Source: Nitrospirota bacterium
GTDB taxonomy: Bacteria > Nitrospirota > UBA9217
Reading direction: 5' to 3'
NCBI GenBank assembly: GCA_023229435.1
Contig: JALNZF010000002.1
Coordinates: 124,001-188,000, forward strand
Length of the DNA: 64,000 bases
The translations under genes were made by a program, and so were the position numbers. Each line of letters opens with the position of its first letter. Within the stretch, counting starts at the first letter, position 1. The notes beneath the pieces are model-generated. The model was given only the letters and a program-made list of their open reading frames with translations, ran no database searches and was not told the origin of the DNA. Positions 16,080 to 22,976 of this stretch are shown piece after piece.

Positions 16080-17105
16080 TTACAATTTTACCTCCCTTAG
16101 ATACTGAGCAGCCGCTTCCGGCGGCGTGGGATTGATATAGAAGCCGGAGCCCCTCTCGAACCCCGCAACGCGCATGAGCCGTGGTGTGATCTCAAGGTGC
16201 CAATGGAAGTCGTCGTTCAGGGTATGCCAGTGACCGCGGCGCGCGATGCGGTTCGGCGCGGAGTAAAGCATATAATTGTACGGGGGATTCTTGAGTACCT
16301 TCCCGAGACGCTGGAGCGTATGGCGGAGCGTCCGGGAAAAGTCCATGATCTCCTCCTTGGAAATGTCCACATAGGAGCACAGATGTTTTTTGGGATAGAT
16401 CCAGGTTTCGAAGGGAAATCGAGGCGCGAAGGGCACCATGACCAGGAAGTGGCGCGTCTCCTCGATCACGCGCTCCGGAGTTGCAAGTTCCTGCCTGATG
16501 ATGTCGCAGAAGAGACATCGCTCTTTATAATCATAGTACGATTTGGCGCCATCCAGCTTTTCCTTCACGGCCTTGGGGACGACCGGTGTGGCAATGATCT
16601 GGGAATGGGAGTGGTTCAGGGCCGAGCCGGCGGTCCAGCCCTGGTTCTTGAAAACCAGGACATAGCGGAGCCTGCTGTCCCGCTCGAGATCGAGGATCCG
16701 GTCACGGTAGGACCAGAGCACTTTTTCCACCTGGCTTTCGGGGAGCTCCTCGAGCCGGAGCGCGTGCTCAGGGCTCTCGATAATGATCTCGTGGGCGCCG
16801 ATGCCGTTCATCCAGTCGTAGATGCCGCTGCCCTCGCGCTCAAGGGTGCCTTCGATATGCAGCACCGGGAACTTGCTCGGGATCACGCGCACCCACCAGC
16901 CTTCGCTATTCGGTGCGGACTTCTCGGTGCGGAACGAGGCGATCTCCGGGGGTGTCTTTGCCTCATTGCCGCCGCAGAACGGACACTCCGCAGGCGTCAC
17001 ATCATCAGGCAGCTCTTCAAATGAATAGTCTTCGGGTTTTTTCGGACGCTCGGTGGAAATGATGATCCACCGGCCGACGATGGGGTCTTTACGCAGGCGG
17101 GACAT
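16080..17105 (-). CDS. galT: Galactose-1-phosphate uridylyltransferase
   Basis: A 341-residue HIT-superfamily enzyme that exchanges UMP between UDP-glucose and galactose 1-phosphate (Leloir pathway). The zinc-site cysteines are in 'CPFCGGNE' (Cys41, Cys44). The nucleophile motif is 'NHSHSQ', with His165-Ser-His167-Ser-Gln169. 'NDDFHWHLEITPRL' near the C-terminus is typical of the family. The length is normal. It overlaps the stop of the upstream receiver protein by one base (TGATG), so the two are probably cotranscribed. Some bacterial members act on other sugar phosphates, so the substrate is inferred. Confidence 0.93.
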   Translation of the reverse strand: MSRLRKDPIVGRWIIISTERPKKPEDYSFEELPDDVTPAECPFCGGNEAKTPPEIASFRTEKSAPNSEGWWVRVIPSKFPVLHIEGTLEREGSGIYDWMNGIGAHEIIIESPEHALRLEELPESQVEKVLWSYRDRILDLERDSRLRYVLVFKNQGWTAGSALNHSHSQIIATPVVPKAVKEKLDGAKSYYDYKERCLFCDIIRQELATPERVIEETRHFLVMVPFAPRFPFETWIYPKKHLCSYVDISKEEIMDFSRTLRHTLQRLGKVLKNPPYNYMLYSAPNRIARRGHWHTLNDDFHWHLEITPRLMRVAGFERGSGFYINPTPPEAAAQYLREVKL

Positions 17106-17482
17106 CAGCTGCCCGACCTCGCCCGCTGCTCGGTCAGCACCTTGTGCACGATCTGTTTCAGTTCCTTGATACGGATGGGCTTGTTGATATACTCGGCGGC
17201 GCCAAGGCTCATGGCCTTGAGATAGCTTTCCACCTCGCCATACGCGGTAACCATGATCACGTCTGTTTTTGACCCCATCTTCCGGATTTCCTGCAGGAGT
17301 TGCAGGCCGTCCATGACCGGCATCTTGATGTCCGTGATAACGAGGTTAAAGGGGCGGCTTTTGAAAAGGCTCAGCGCTTCCTCACCGCCGTTGGCGAGGG
17401 AAACGTCATAGCCTTCATCGGTCAATATGGTATTGAAGAGATCGCGAGCGCCTTCTTCGTCATCGACAACAAGAATCTTCAT
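17105..17482 (-). CDS. Single-domain response regulator (CheY-like)
   Basis: A 125-residue stand-alone receiver domain with all the expected residues: Asp7/Asp8, phospho-acceptor Asp51 in 'LVITDIKMPVMDG', Thr79 in 'MVTAYG' and Lys101 in 'YINKPI'. There is no output domain. The gene starts at ATG 17482 and its stop overlaps the galT start by one base. Its kinase and its target are not evident. The tight link to galT is unusual, but may only reflect shared transcription. A reasonable promoter lies upstream. Confidence 0.93.
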   Translation of the reverse strand: MKILVVDDEEGARDLFNTILTDEGYDVSLANGGEEALSLFKSRPFNLVITDIKMPVMDGLQLLQEIRKMGSKTDVIMVTAYGEVESYLKAMSLGAAEYINKPIRIKELKQIVHKVLTEQRARSGS

Positions 17483-17513
17483 TCGTTCTCCCTCAATACA
17501 AGATGGTAGAGAA

Positions 17514-17542
17514 AAAATATCATAAATTTATGCAATCGTCAA
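17514..17542 (-). promoter_or_regulatory. Sigma70-type promoter of the receiver-galT pair
   Basis: On the minus strand TTGACG (17542-17537), a 17-bp spacer and TATTTT (17519-17514), about 30 bp before the ATG at 17482. Confidence 0.5.
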
Positions 17543-17614
17543 GGTTACACAGAGTAACACTCCTTGCAGAAAAAAGAGAATATGCGCACAGTCATAGCTT
17601 AGCTATTTGAAATA

Positions 17615-18379
17615 TCAACGATTTATATCGAACAGCAGTTGCAGCCCCTCAAGAGTAAGATGTGGTTTTATTTCCTGAATGGTCTTTGTTTCCGAAGAAA
17701 CAAGCTCAGCAAGACCTCCGGTCGCCACAACCCTCGCTTCGGCCGATAGCTCCTCCTTCATCTTCATGACAATGCCGTCCACCAGACCTGCGTAGCCGTA
17801 GATGATTCCCGCCTGCATTGCGCTGATGGTGTCCGAACCGATGATCTTCGCGGGTTTAACGAGTTCGACCCGAGGCAGCTTTGATGCGCGTTTGAACAGA
17901 GCTTCAGCCGAGATCTTCATGCCCGGACAGATGGCCCCGCCGAGGTACTCGCCTTTCTTCGTGATCGCGCAGAAGGTGGTGGCTGTGCCGAAATCAACGA
18001 TGATGAGCGGACCGCCGTAACGCTTGTAGGCCGCGGCCGCGTTCACAATACGGTCCGCTCCCACCTCTTTTGGATTATCAGTGCATATCGTGATGCCCGT
18101 CTTGAGCTTATGCGTCACGACCATGGGCTCGATCTTGAAGTACTTCCGGGACATTTCGACCATCACCGGCAGGAGCGGCGGCACCACCGTCGAGATGATC
18201 ACCCCGTGTATCTGCGTGAACTCGATCCGGGCGAAGCCGAAGAGATCTTTGAAGATCATGGCGTACTCATCGGGCGTGATCTGCGTGTTCGTGCCCACGC
18301 GCCAGTTCTCGACAAGCTTTTCCCCGTCGAACACACCGAGGACCACGTTGGTGTTGCCTATGTCGATGGCTAAGAGCAT
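17615..18379 (-). CDS. coaX: Type III pantothenate kinase
   Basis: A 254-residue ASKHA-fold kinase that phosphorylates pantothenate, the first step of coenzyme A synthesis. The phosphate motif 'DIGNTN' lies at residues 6-11, 'GADR' at 107-110 and 'VDFGTATTF' around Asp129. The length matches CoaX. It lies downstream of birA and nadC on the same strand, 112 bp from birA, forming a cofactor-gene cluster in an order common in bacteria (birA then coaX). The intervening gap carries a GGGTCAGG-type repeat. Confidence 0.96.
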   Translation of the reverse strand: MLLAIDIGNTNVVLGVFDGEKLVENWRVGTNTQITPDEYAMIFKDLFGFARIEFTQIHGVIISTVVPPLLPVMVEMSRKYFKIEPMVVTHKLKTGITICTDNPKEVGADRIVNAAAAYKRYGGPLIIVDFGTATTFCAITKKGEYLGGAICPGMKISAEALFKRASKLPRVELVKPAKIIGSDTISAMQAGIIYGYAGLVDGIVMKMKEELSAEARVVATGGLAELVSSETKTIQEIKPHLTLEGLQLLFDINR

Positions 18380-18394
18380 TTTTCCTCCGGAAAA

Positions 18395-18430
18395 ATAAGG
18401 GTCAAGGGGTCAGGGTCCGGGGGCCAGGCA
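18395..18430. repeat. GGGTCAGG-type low-complexity repeat
   Basis: The sequence AGGGTCAAGGGGTCAGGG followed by TCCGGGGGCCAGG is a degenerate tandem of GGGTCAG units between birA and coaX. A related, inverted tract (CCCCTGAACCCCGACCCC) occurs at 19537-19558 between nadC and birA. Confidence 0.55.
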
Positions 18431-18491
18431 ATGAGCTGAAAAAACCTGGTGCCTTAGGCCTTCCTTTACCCTGGCTACTGAACCCTGCACC

Positions 18492-19463
18492 CTATGTTTT
18501 TACTATCGTCACATCCCCTGCCGCTACCGTGCGTATCGTGCCGTCATCGAGCCTGACGATAAGTCTGCCATCACGATCAATCCCTTGCGCGAGACCATCG
18601 AAAGCCTCGCCCGCTCCGCTCACGGTGATGCGGTTGCCCACGGTCATATTGAGCTTTTCCCATTCTTCGAGAACATCCCCGTCATTATTGAGGAACTTCT
18701 GATACCAGCGCTCAAGGTCCCGCAGGACCTGCTGAAGCAGTACGGTCCTGTTTATCTTCGCTCCCGCCTCTGCCGCGAGTGTGGTCGTCAGGCTGCGGAC
18801 CTCGGGGGGCAGCTCGCCCATCTCCATGTTGACATCCACGCCGATGCCGAGCACGATATGGCGAATGCGGTCCTGCTCGGCGCTCATCTCGGTCAGCAAC
18901 CCGCTGACCTTTTTGCCGGAGATAAGGATATCATTCGGCCACTTGATGCCCGCCTCCAGCCCGCACGTTGTCCTGATCGCCGACGCCACGGCCACAGCGC
19001 CGGTCAGAGTGATCAGGGGCGCTTTCTGCATCGGAATATTCGGACGGAGGACCACGCTCAGATAGAGGTTCCCTTTCGGCGAGATCCATTTCCTGCCGAG
19101 CCGCCCCTTGCCGCCCGTCTGCGTCTCGGCGATCACGACGGTCCCTTCGGGCGTTCCCTCAGCCGCCATCTCCATGGCCAGGGTGTTCGTGGATGCCACG
19201 TCGGACAGGAAATGTATTTTTTTTCCCATGACCGTGGTCCTGAGCCCCGGCTTGATATCGTTCTGTCTGAGGATATCAGGCACGGTCGTGATTTTGTATC
19301 CCTGCGATGGGACGGCCTCGATCCCGAATCCCTCACGCTCCAGTGACTTGATGTGTTTCCACACCATCGTGCGGGAAATACCGCATTTTCTCGCCAGTGC
19401 TTCTCCGGAGATGAATCCCGGGCAGGACGACCGGAGCAGGTTCAGAATTTTTTCTTTATACAT
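18492..19463 (-). CDS. birA: Biotin-protein ligase / biotin operon repressor BirA
   Basis: A 323-residue bifunctional protein. The N-terminal winged helix (1-60, 'GEALARKCGISRTMVWKHIK') should bind DNA. The central catalytic domain activates biotin and attaches it to carrier proteins: 'GGKGRLGRKW' (117-126) binds biotinyl-AMP, and 'KWPNDI' (174-179) contains the conserved lysine. A C-terminal SH3-like domain follows. With both domains it may regulate biotin genes as well as ligate. The ATG at 19463 is used. It lies 99 bp after nadC and 112 bp before coaX, all on the minus strand. No biotin synthesis gene is in the window. Confidence 0.96.
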   Translation of the reverse strand: MYKEKILNLLRSSCPGFISGEALARKCGISRTMVWKHIKSLEREGFGIEAVPSQGYKITTVPDILRQNDIKPGLRTTVMGKKIHFLSDVASTNTLAMEMAAEGTPEGTVVIAETQTGGKGRLGRKWISPKGNLYLSVVLRPNIPMQKAPLITLTGAVAVASAIRTTCGLEAGIKWPNDILISGKKVSGLLTEMSAEQDRIRHIVLGIGVDVNMEMGELPPEVRSLTTTLAAEAGAKINRTVLLQQVLRDLERWYQKFLNNDGDVLEEWEKLNMTVGNRITVSGAGEAFDGLAQGIDRDGRLIVRLDDGTIRTVAAGDVTIVKT

Positions 19464-19529
19464 AGATAAACCAGGGTACAGGGGTCAGTTGTCAGGATTC
19501 AGTCAAACAGCAAAGCCTCGCACATCTTA

Positions 19530-19560
19530 TACTGTCCCCTGAACCCCGACCCCTGAACAC
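19530..19560. repeat. CCCCTGAACCCC-type low-complexity repeat
   Basis: CCCCTGAACCCCGACCCC with a CTGAACACTG tail fills the gap between nadC and birA. It is the inverted counterpart of the GGGTCAGG tract at 18395. Confidence 0.5.
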
Positions 19561-19562
19561 TG

Positions 19563-20411
19563 CTATTTGATTTTCATACTGATATCCGCAGCCGGCGCCG
19601 AATGCGTCAGGCTTCCGGACGACACGAAATCCACGCCTGTCTCCGCGATCTGCCGGACCGTCTCAAGCGTCACGTTGCCGGAGGCTTCCACGAGTACGCG
19701 GCCTGCGATCAGCTTCACTGCCTCGCGCATTATATCGATCGGCATATTGTCCAGCATAATGATGTCGACCTTCGCCGCCAAAGCCTCGCGCACCTCATCG
19801 AGTGTTTTGGTCTCGACTTCGATCCTCAGCGTGCCGGTCTTCGTTCGCGCGGACGCGGACGCTTTCGTAATGCCTCCCGCCGCTTTGATATGATTGTCCT
19901 TGATCAGGATCATATCATACAAACCCATGCGGTGGTTCTTCCCGCCTCCCATCCGGACAGCGTACTTTTCAAGCTGCCGCAAACCGGGGAGTGTTTTACG
20001 CGTATCCAGAACCTCGGCCTTGAGTCCCTTCAGCTTTTCAACATACTTTGCCGTCAAGGTCGCAATGCCGGACAGATGCTGGAGCAGGTTCAGCGCAAGG
20101 CGCTCTCCCGCCAGAAGCGCCCTCGTATTGCCGGACAGCCGCGCAAGCTCGGTACCCGCGTGGATGATATCGCCGTCCTTCGCAAAGGGCGTGAACTGAA
20201 TGGTTGGATCGAGAATGAGAAACACTTCCCGACTGACCTCAATCCCGGCAAGCACCAGGTGCTGCTTCGCCAGCATCACGGCTTCGGACGTTGACTCAGC
20301 GGGGATCGTCGCCTCGGAGGTTATATCCCCGGCGCCGAGGTCTTCGGAAAGTGCGCGCTCTATGAGACTCGTAAGATAAGGGTCTACATCGCGCCTCGGG
20401 AAAATGTTCAT
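19563..20411 (-). CDS. nadC: Nicotinate-nucleotide pyrophosphorylase (carboxylating)
   Basis: A 282-residue enzyme that converts quinolinate and PRPP to nicotinate mononucleotide in de novo NAD synthesis. Family signatures are 'ALSEDLGAGDITSEATIP' near the N-terminus, 'LNLLQHLSGIATLT', 'DTRKTLPGLR', 'GGGKNHRMGLYDMILIKDNH' and the phosphate-binding C-terminal 'EASGNVTLETV...VDFVSSGSLTHS'. The frame is open to 20471, but the ATG at 20411 is preceded by GGAGGA about 11 nt upstream and gives the normal length. Downstream genes are birA and coaX. Its partners nadA and nadB are not in the window. Confidence 0.96.
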   Translation of the reverse strand: MNIFPRRDVDPYLTSLIERALSEDLGAGDITSEATIPAESTSEAVMLAKQHLVLAGIEVSREVFLILDPTIQFTPFAKDGDIIHAGTELARLSGNTRALLAGERLALNLLQHLSGIATLTAKYVEKLKGLKAEVLDTRKTLPGLRQLEKYAVRMGGGKNHRMGLYDMILIKDNHIKAAGGITKASASARTKTGTLRIEVETKTLDEVREALAAKVDIIMLDNMPIDIMREAVKLIAGRVLVEASGNVTLETVRQIAETGVDFVSSGSLTHSAPAADISMKIK

Positions 20412-20467
20412 GACTTCGTCAATTCCTCCAGCAACTGTTCTCATCAGCTTCCGCGGCTGCGGTAATA

Positions 20468-20755
20468 TCAACGTTGTATTTTTTTGGCGTGCTTAAACTC
20501 TTTTAGAAAGTCCCGGGCCGGACGAGTCCGGCCGCTTTCCGCATCCCGCTCGGCCGGCGCAAGGAGTTTTGCAAGGTTTCCGGCATGCAGATTTTTTTCG
20601 TAAACATGCACATCCAGCAGCACGGAATCGGCCTTGCCGTTGACCGTCAGTATTACCGGCCGCCCCGTGGCGTGGAGATGATCAAGAATATCCCGCGTGT
20701 TCCGTTTCAGCTCGGTAACAGAGCGAATATCCTCTGAGAGACTTATGCGAGACAT
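20468..20755 (-). CDS. Phd/YefM-type antitoxin, apparently orphan
   Basis: A 95-residue protein. The first 60 residues match the Phd/YefM antitoxin fold ('SEDIRSVTELKRNTRDILDH' then 'RPVILTVNGKADSVLLD'). Such proteins bind DNA as dimers and neutralise a RelE- or Doc-type toxin through the C-terminal tail. No toxin gene follows: the next gene on the strand is nadC. It may have lost its partner, act in trans, or be a repressor in its own right. A strong AGGAGG precedes the ATG. The gene runs to within the open region before nadC. Confidence 0.82.
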   Translation of the reverse strand: MSRISLSEDIRSVTELKRNTRDILDHLHATGRPVILTVNGKADSVLLDVHVYEKNLHAGNLAKLLAPAERDAESGRTRPARDFLKEFKHAKKIQR

Positions 20756-20836
20756 ACCGCACCTCCTGTGAGGTGTTATTGAGCATTAAACATAGCACTA
20801 CTTGAGATGGTTGGCAATCGCAAAATTGTCCGTGAA

Positions 20837-21136
20837 TTATCTGGATACGGACTGTATCAACCGGAGAAGCGTTTCAGGATCAGCAACGTCGGTAAGGCGC
20901 ATTTTACCGTCTTCAGCAACCAGCTTCAACCGGTTACATTTTGTAACCGCTTCACTTCCTTCTTTATTCAGACGGTTCTTCAGAACTTTCCAATAATTTC
21001 TTGCAGCCTGATACTCCGGCTGTTGAATTAAAGCTTGAATAATATCCACGACGGAGAAATACCAGGTTTCGGATCCCTCATCATATATTCTGCGGATCTT
21101 GTAGTTTTCAAATACAGCAAGCGTATTTTCTTTCAT
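20837..21136 (-). pseudogene. BRO-N (phage antirepressor) domain remnant
   Basis: A 99-residue frame matches the N-terminal BRO domain of phage and mobile-element antirepressors ('VFENYKIRRIYDEGSETWYFSVVDIIQALI' region in pieces, then 'NYWKVLKNRLNKEG' and 'KMRLTDVADPETLLRLIQS'). Full-length relatives continue past the '(I/L)IQS' segment with a conserved tail of 100 or more residues; here a stop follows after three residues (VSR). It is probably a 3'-truncated remnant of a mobile element, although short BRO-N-only proteins exist. No phage gene flanks it. Neighbours on both sides are small accessory genes on the same strand. Confidence 0.7.
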
Positions 21137-21227
21137 CTCCCGCCTCTTCCACTGTCTTTACAAGAATTGATATAGACATTGAACACGATGAATGAACCGG
21201 TATGGGTCTTCTCCGAATCATATCCGC

Positions 21228-21596
21228 TCAAAATTCATCTCCCATCGACACCCAGTAGCGCCAGTCTTCAACAGCCTGCTTGGCACCGTTGCTCGCCTTG
21301 ATACCTTCCAACTGCGAGAGCGGCACGCCGAATTTTCGTTTCTCCCATCGGATCGTCACGAACATTTCATGTTTGCATTCATCCTCCGGCGCCATGCTGA
21401 GGACTTCCACTACCTCGCCGGTCTTCAATGGGGAAATTGATCTGGCTTTAATACATTTTCCGTTAAATGGAAACTCCAAGCGGTCCTCAAGGTAATAATA
21501 CCACCCCATGGCGCGCTCGGTTTCGTCGTAGCAGTCTACGATGATTTCTTCGTCAATACGCTCCTCACGGGATTTGTCTGTTTTACGTTTGGCCAT
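21228..21596 (-). CDS. CcbP-like calcium-binding family protein
   Basis: A 122-residue acidic protein that resembles the CcbP family, first described in Anabaena as a calcium-binding protein. The pattern 'DCYDETERAMGWYYYLEDRL' (21-40), followed by 'EFPFNGKC' and the C-terminal 'KQAVEDWRYWVSMGDEF', is typical. The acidic residues would bind Ca2+ (family knowledge). The cellular role outside cyanobacteria is not established; such genes often lie in accessory regions. It lies between a BRO-N remnant and a YhcG-like nuclease gene on the same strand. Confidence 0.72.
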   Translation of the reverse strand: MAKRKTDKSREERIDEEIIVDCYDETERAMGWYYYLEDRLEFPFNGKCIKARSISPLKTGEVVEVLSMAPEDECKHEMFVTIRWEKRKFGVPLSQLEGIKASNGAKQAVEDWRYWVSMGDEF

Positions 21597-21721
21597 GATT
21601 CAGGTGGGATTATCTACACCGGTACAACATTATAGACCTGGCCCCATGATGTTCCCTTGATGCGCTCTCTCAGTAAATTTCATTTGCGAAGACTCGATGA
21701 ATCGAGGCCTGATTCATCGCA

Positions 21722-22870
21722 TCATTTTCCCATATCCAGCTCCGCCCGTACGACCCCGGCAAGCTGCTTGGCGGTCGGCAGTTTCCCCTTCAGTTCGCCG
21801 GGCAGCTTCGACTGCAAGTGATACGCGGCCACGCCGATGGGATTTGCTTTCGTGCGCAGGGCGTATTCCACTTCCACATCGTCCTTTTCCGCGCAGAGGA
21901 TGATGCCGATGGAGGACTGGTCACCCGGCCCGCGTTCCTTGTCGTTGAGTACGTTCAGGTAAAAATCCATCTTCCCGGCGAACTCCGGCTCGAACGGACC
22001 GACTTTCAGCTCGAAGGCCACCAGCGCCTTGAGAAAGCGATGATAGAAAAGCAGATCAATGAAATACTCCTTGTTGCCGAGGGCAATGCGGTGTTGACGT
22101 CCGACGAAGCAGAACCCGTAGCCGAGTTCGAGGAGAAACGATTGCAGACGGGAGATGAGCCGGTCCTCCAGTTCCCGCTCCTTCACTTCCCGGCGGATGC
22201 CGAGGAATTCCAGGTTGTAGGAACTCTTCATCATTTCTTCGGCCTGCTCGGCAAGATGTTCCGGCAGGGCGAGAGGGAAGTTGTGCGTTTTCTTTTCCAC
22301 AACGGCGCGCTCATAGGCCCCGACCTTGATCTGGTTGAGCAGCATGTTGCGCGACCAGCCGAACTGGACGGTGGCCTGGAGGTAGTAAAGGCGGGCGGCG
22401 GGGTCGGTGAGCTTGGCCAAAACGTTTGCATGATGGCCCCATGGAACTGCGGCGATCAATTCTCTCACAAGCTGTGAGAGTTCTTCGCGGCCCGGCGTTT
22501 TCTGCCCTTTCTTTTCCAATTCTCTCACAGCCTGTGAGAGAAATAGGTTATCTGTATACGTCCGAAAAAACTGAAGCATCCGCCACACATTTTGCGGTGA
22601 AAAACCGAAGGAGCCGGGAAATGCCTGTCGTAAGTCCGCCGAAACCATCTCGACAATCGAATCGCCCCATCCCAGCGTCTGCTGTTTCTCCACGATGCCA
22701 CGCCCGATGTCCCAGTAAAGCAGAATCAGATCGCGGTTCACGGCTCGCGCGGCGGAAAGACGGGCGGCGGCGACCCGCACTTTCAAATCTGCGATGAACT
22801 GCCGGTATTCTTCTGTGATCGACGGATTATTGCCGGTTATTTCTTTCATCGCGCGCCCTTTCAGCATCAT
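21722..22870 (-). CDS. YhcG-like PD-(D/E)XK nuclease family protein (DUF1016)
   Basis: A 382-residue protein. The N-terminal part ('RDLILLYWDIGRGIVEKQQ', about residues 45-63, and 'FGFSPQNVWRMLQFFRTY') is the DUF1016 N domain. The C-terminal part is a PD-(D/E)XK nuclease-like fold: 'FCFVGRQHRIALGNKEYFID' with 'LLFYHRFLKALVAFELKVG', giving D and ExK residues for metal binding. Close relatives are annotated as YhcG. The biological role is unclear, with links to phage-defence and restriction islands. The first ATG (22870) is used; ATG 22849 is an alternative. It sits at the edge of the accessory block, beside valS. Confidence 0.85.
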   Translation of the reverse strand: MMLKGRAMKEITGNNPSITEEYRQFIADLKVRVAAARLSAARAVNRDLILLYWDIGRGIVEKQQTLGWGDSIVEMVSADLRQAFPGSFGFSPQNVWRMLQFFRTYTDNLFLSQAVRELEKKGQKTPGREELSQLVRELIAAVPWGHHANVLAKLTDPAARLYYLQATVQFGWSRNMLLNQIKVGAYERAVVEKKTHNFPLALPEHLAEQAEEMMKSSYNLEFLGIRREVKERELEDRLISRLQSFLLELGYGFCFVGRQHRIALGNKEYFIDLLFYHRFLKALVAFELKVGPFEPEFAGKMDFYLNVLNDKERGPGDQSSIGIILCAEKDDVEVEYALRTKANPIGVAAYHLQSKLPGELKGKLPTAKQLAGVVRAELDMGK

Positions 22871-22939
22871 TTTGGAAACTGCACAGTTTGAGATAACCGC
22901 CGTGCAAAGGGATCAAATCATAATTGTCGCGCATGGCAT

Positions 22940-22966
22940 TGCTTCTGAAAGGTCGGACCTGTCCGA
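22940..22966. repeat. GTCGGAC hairpin after valS
   Basis: GGTCGGAC-ct-GTCCGAC forms a strong hairpin just past the valS stop. It lacks a T tract, so a role as a valS terminator is possible but not certain. The form also matches a common dispersed palindrome. Confidence 0.4.
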
Positions 22967-22976
22967 CGGAAAAGAC

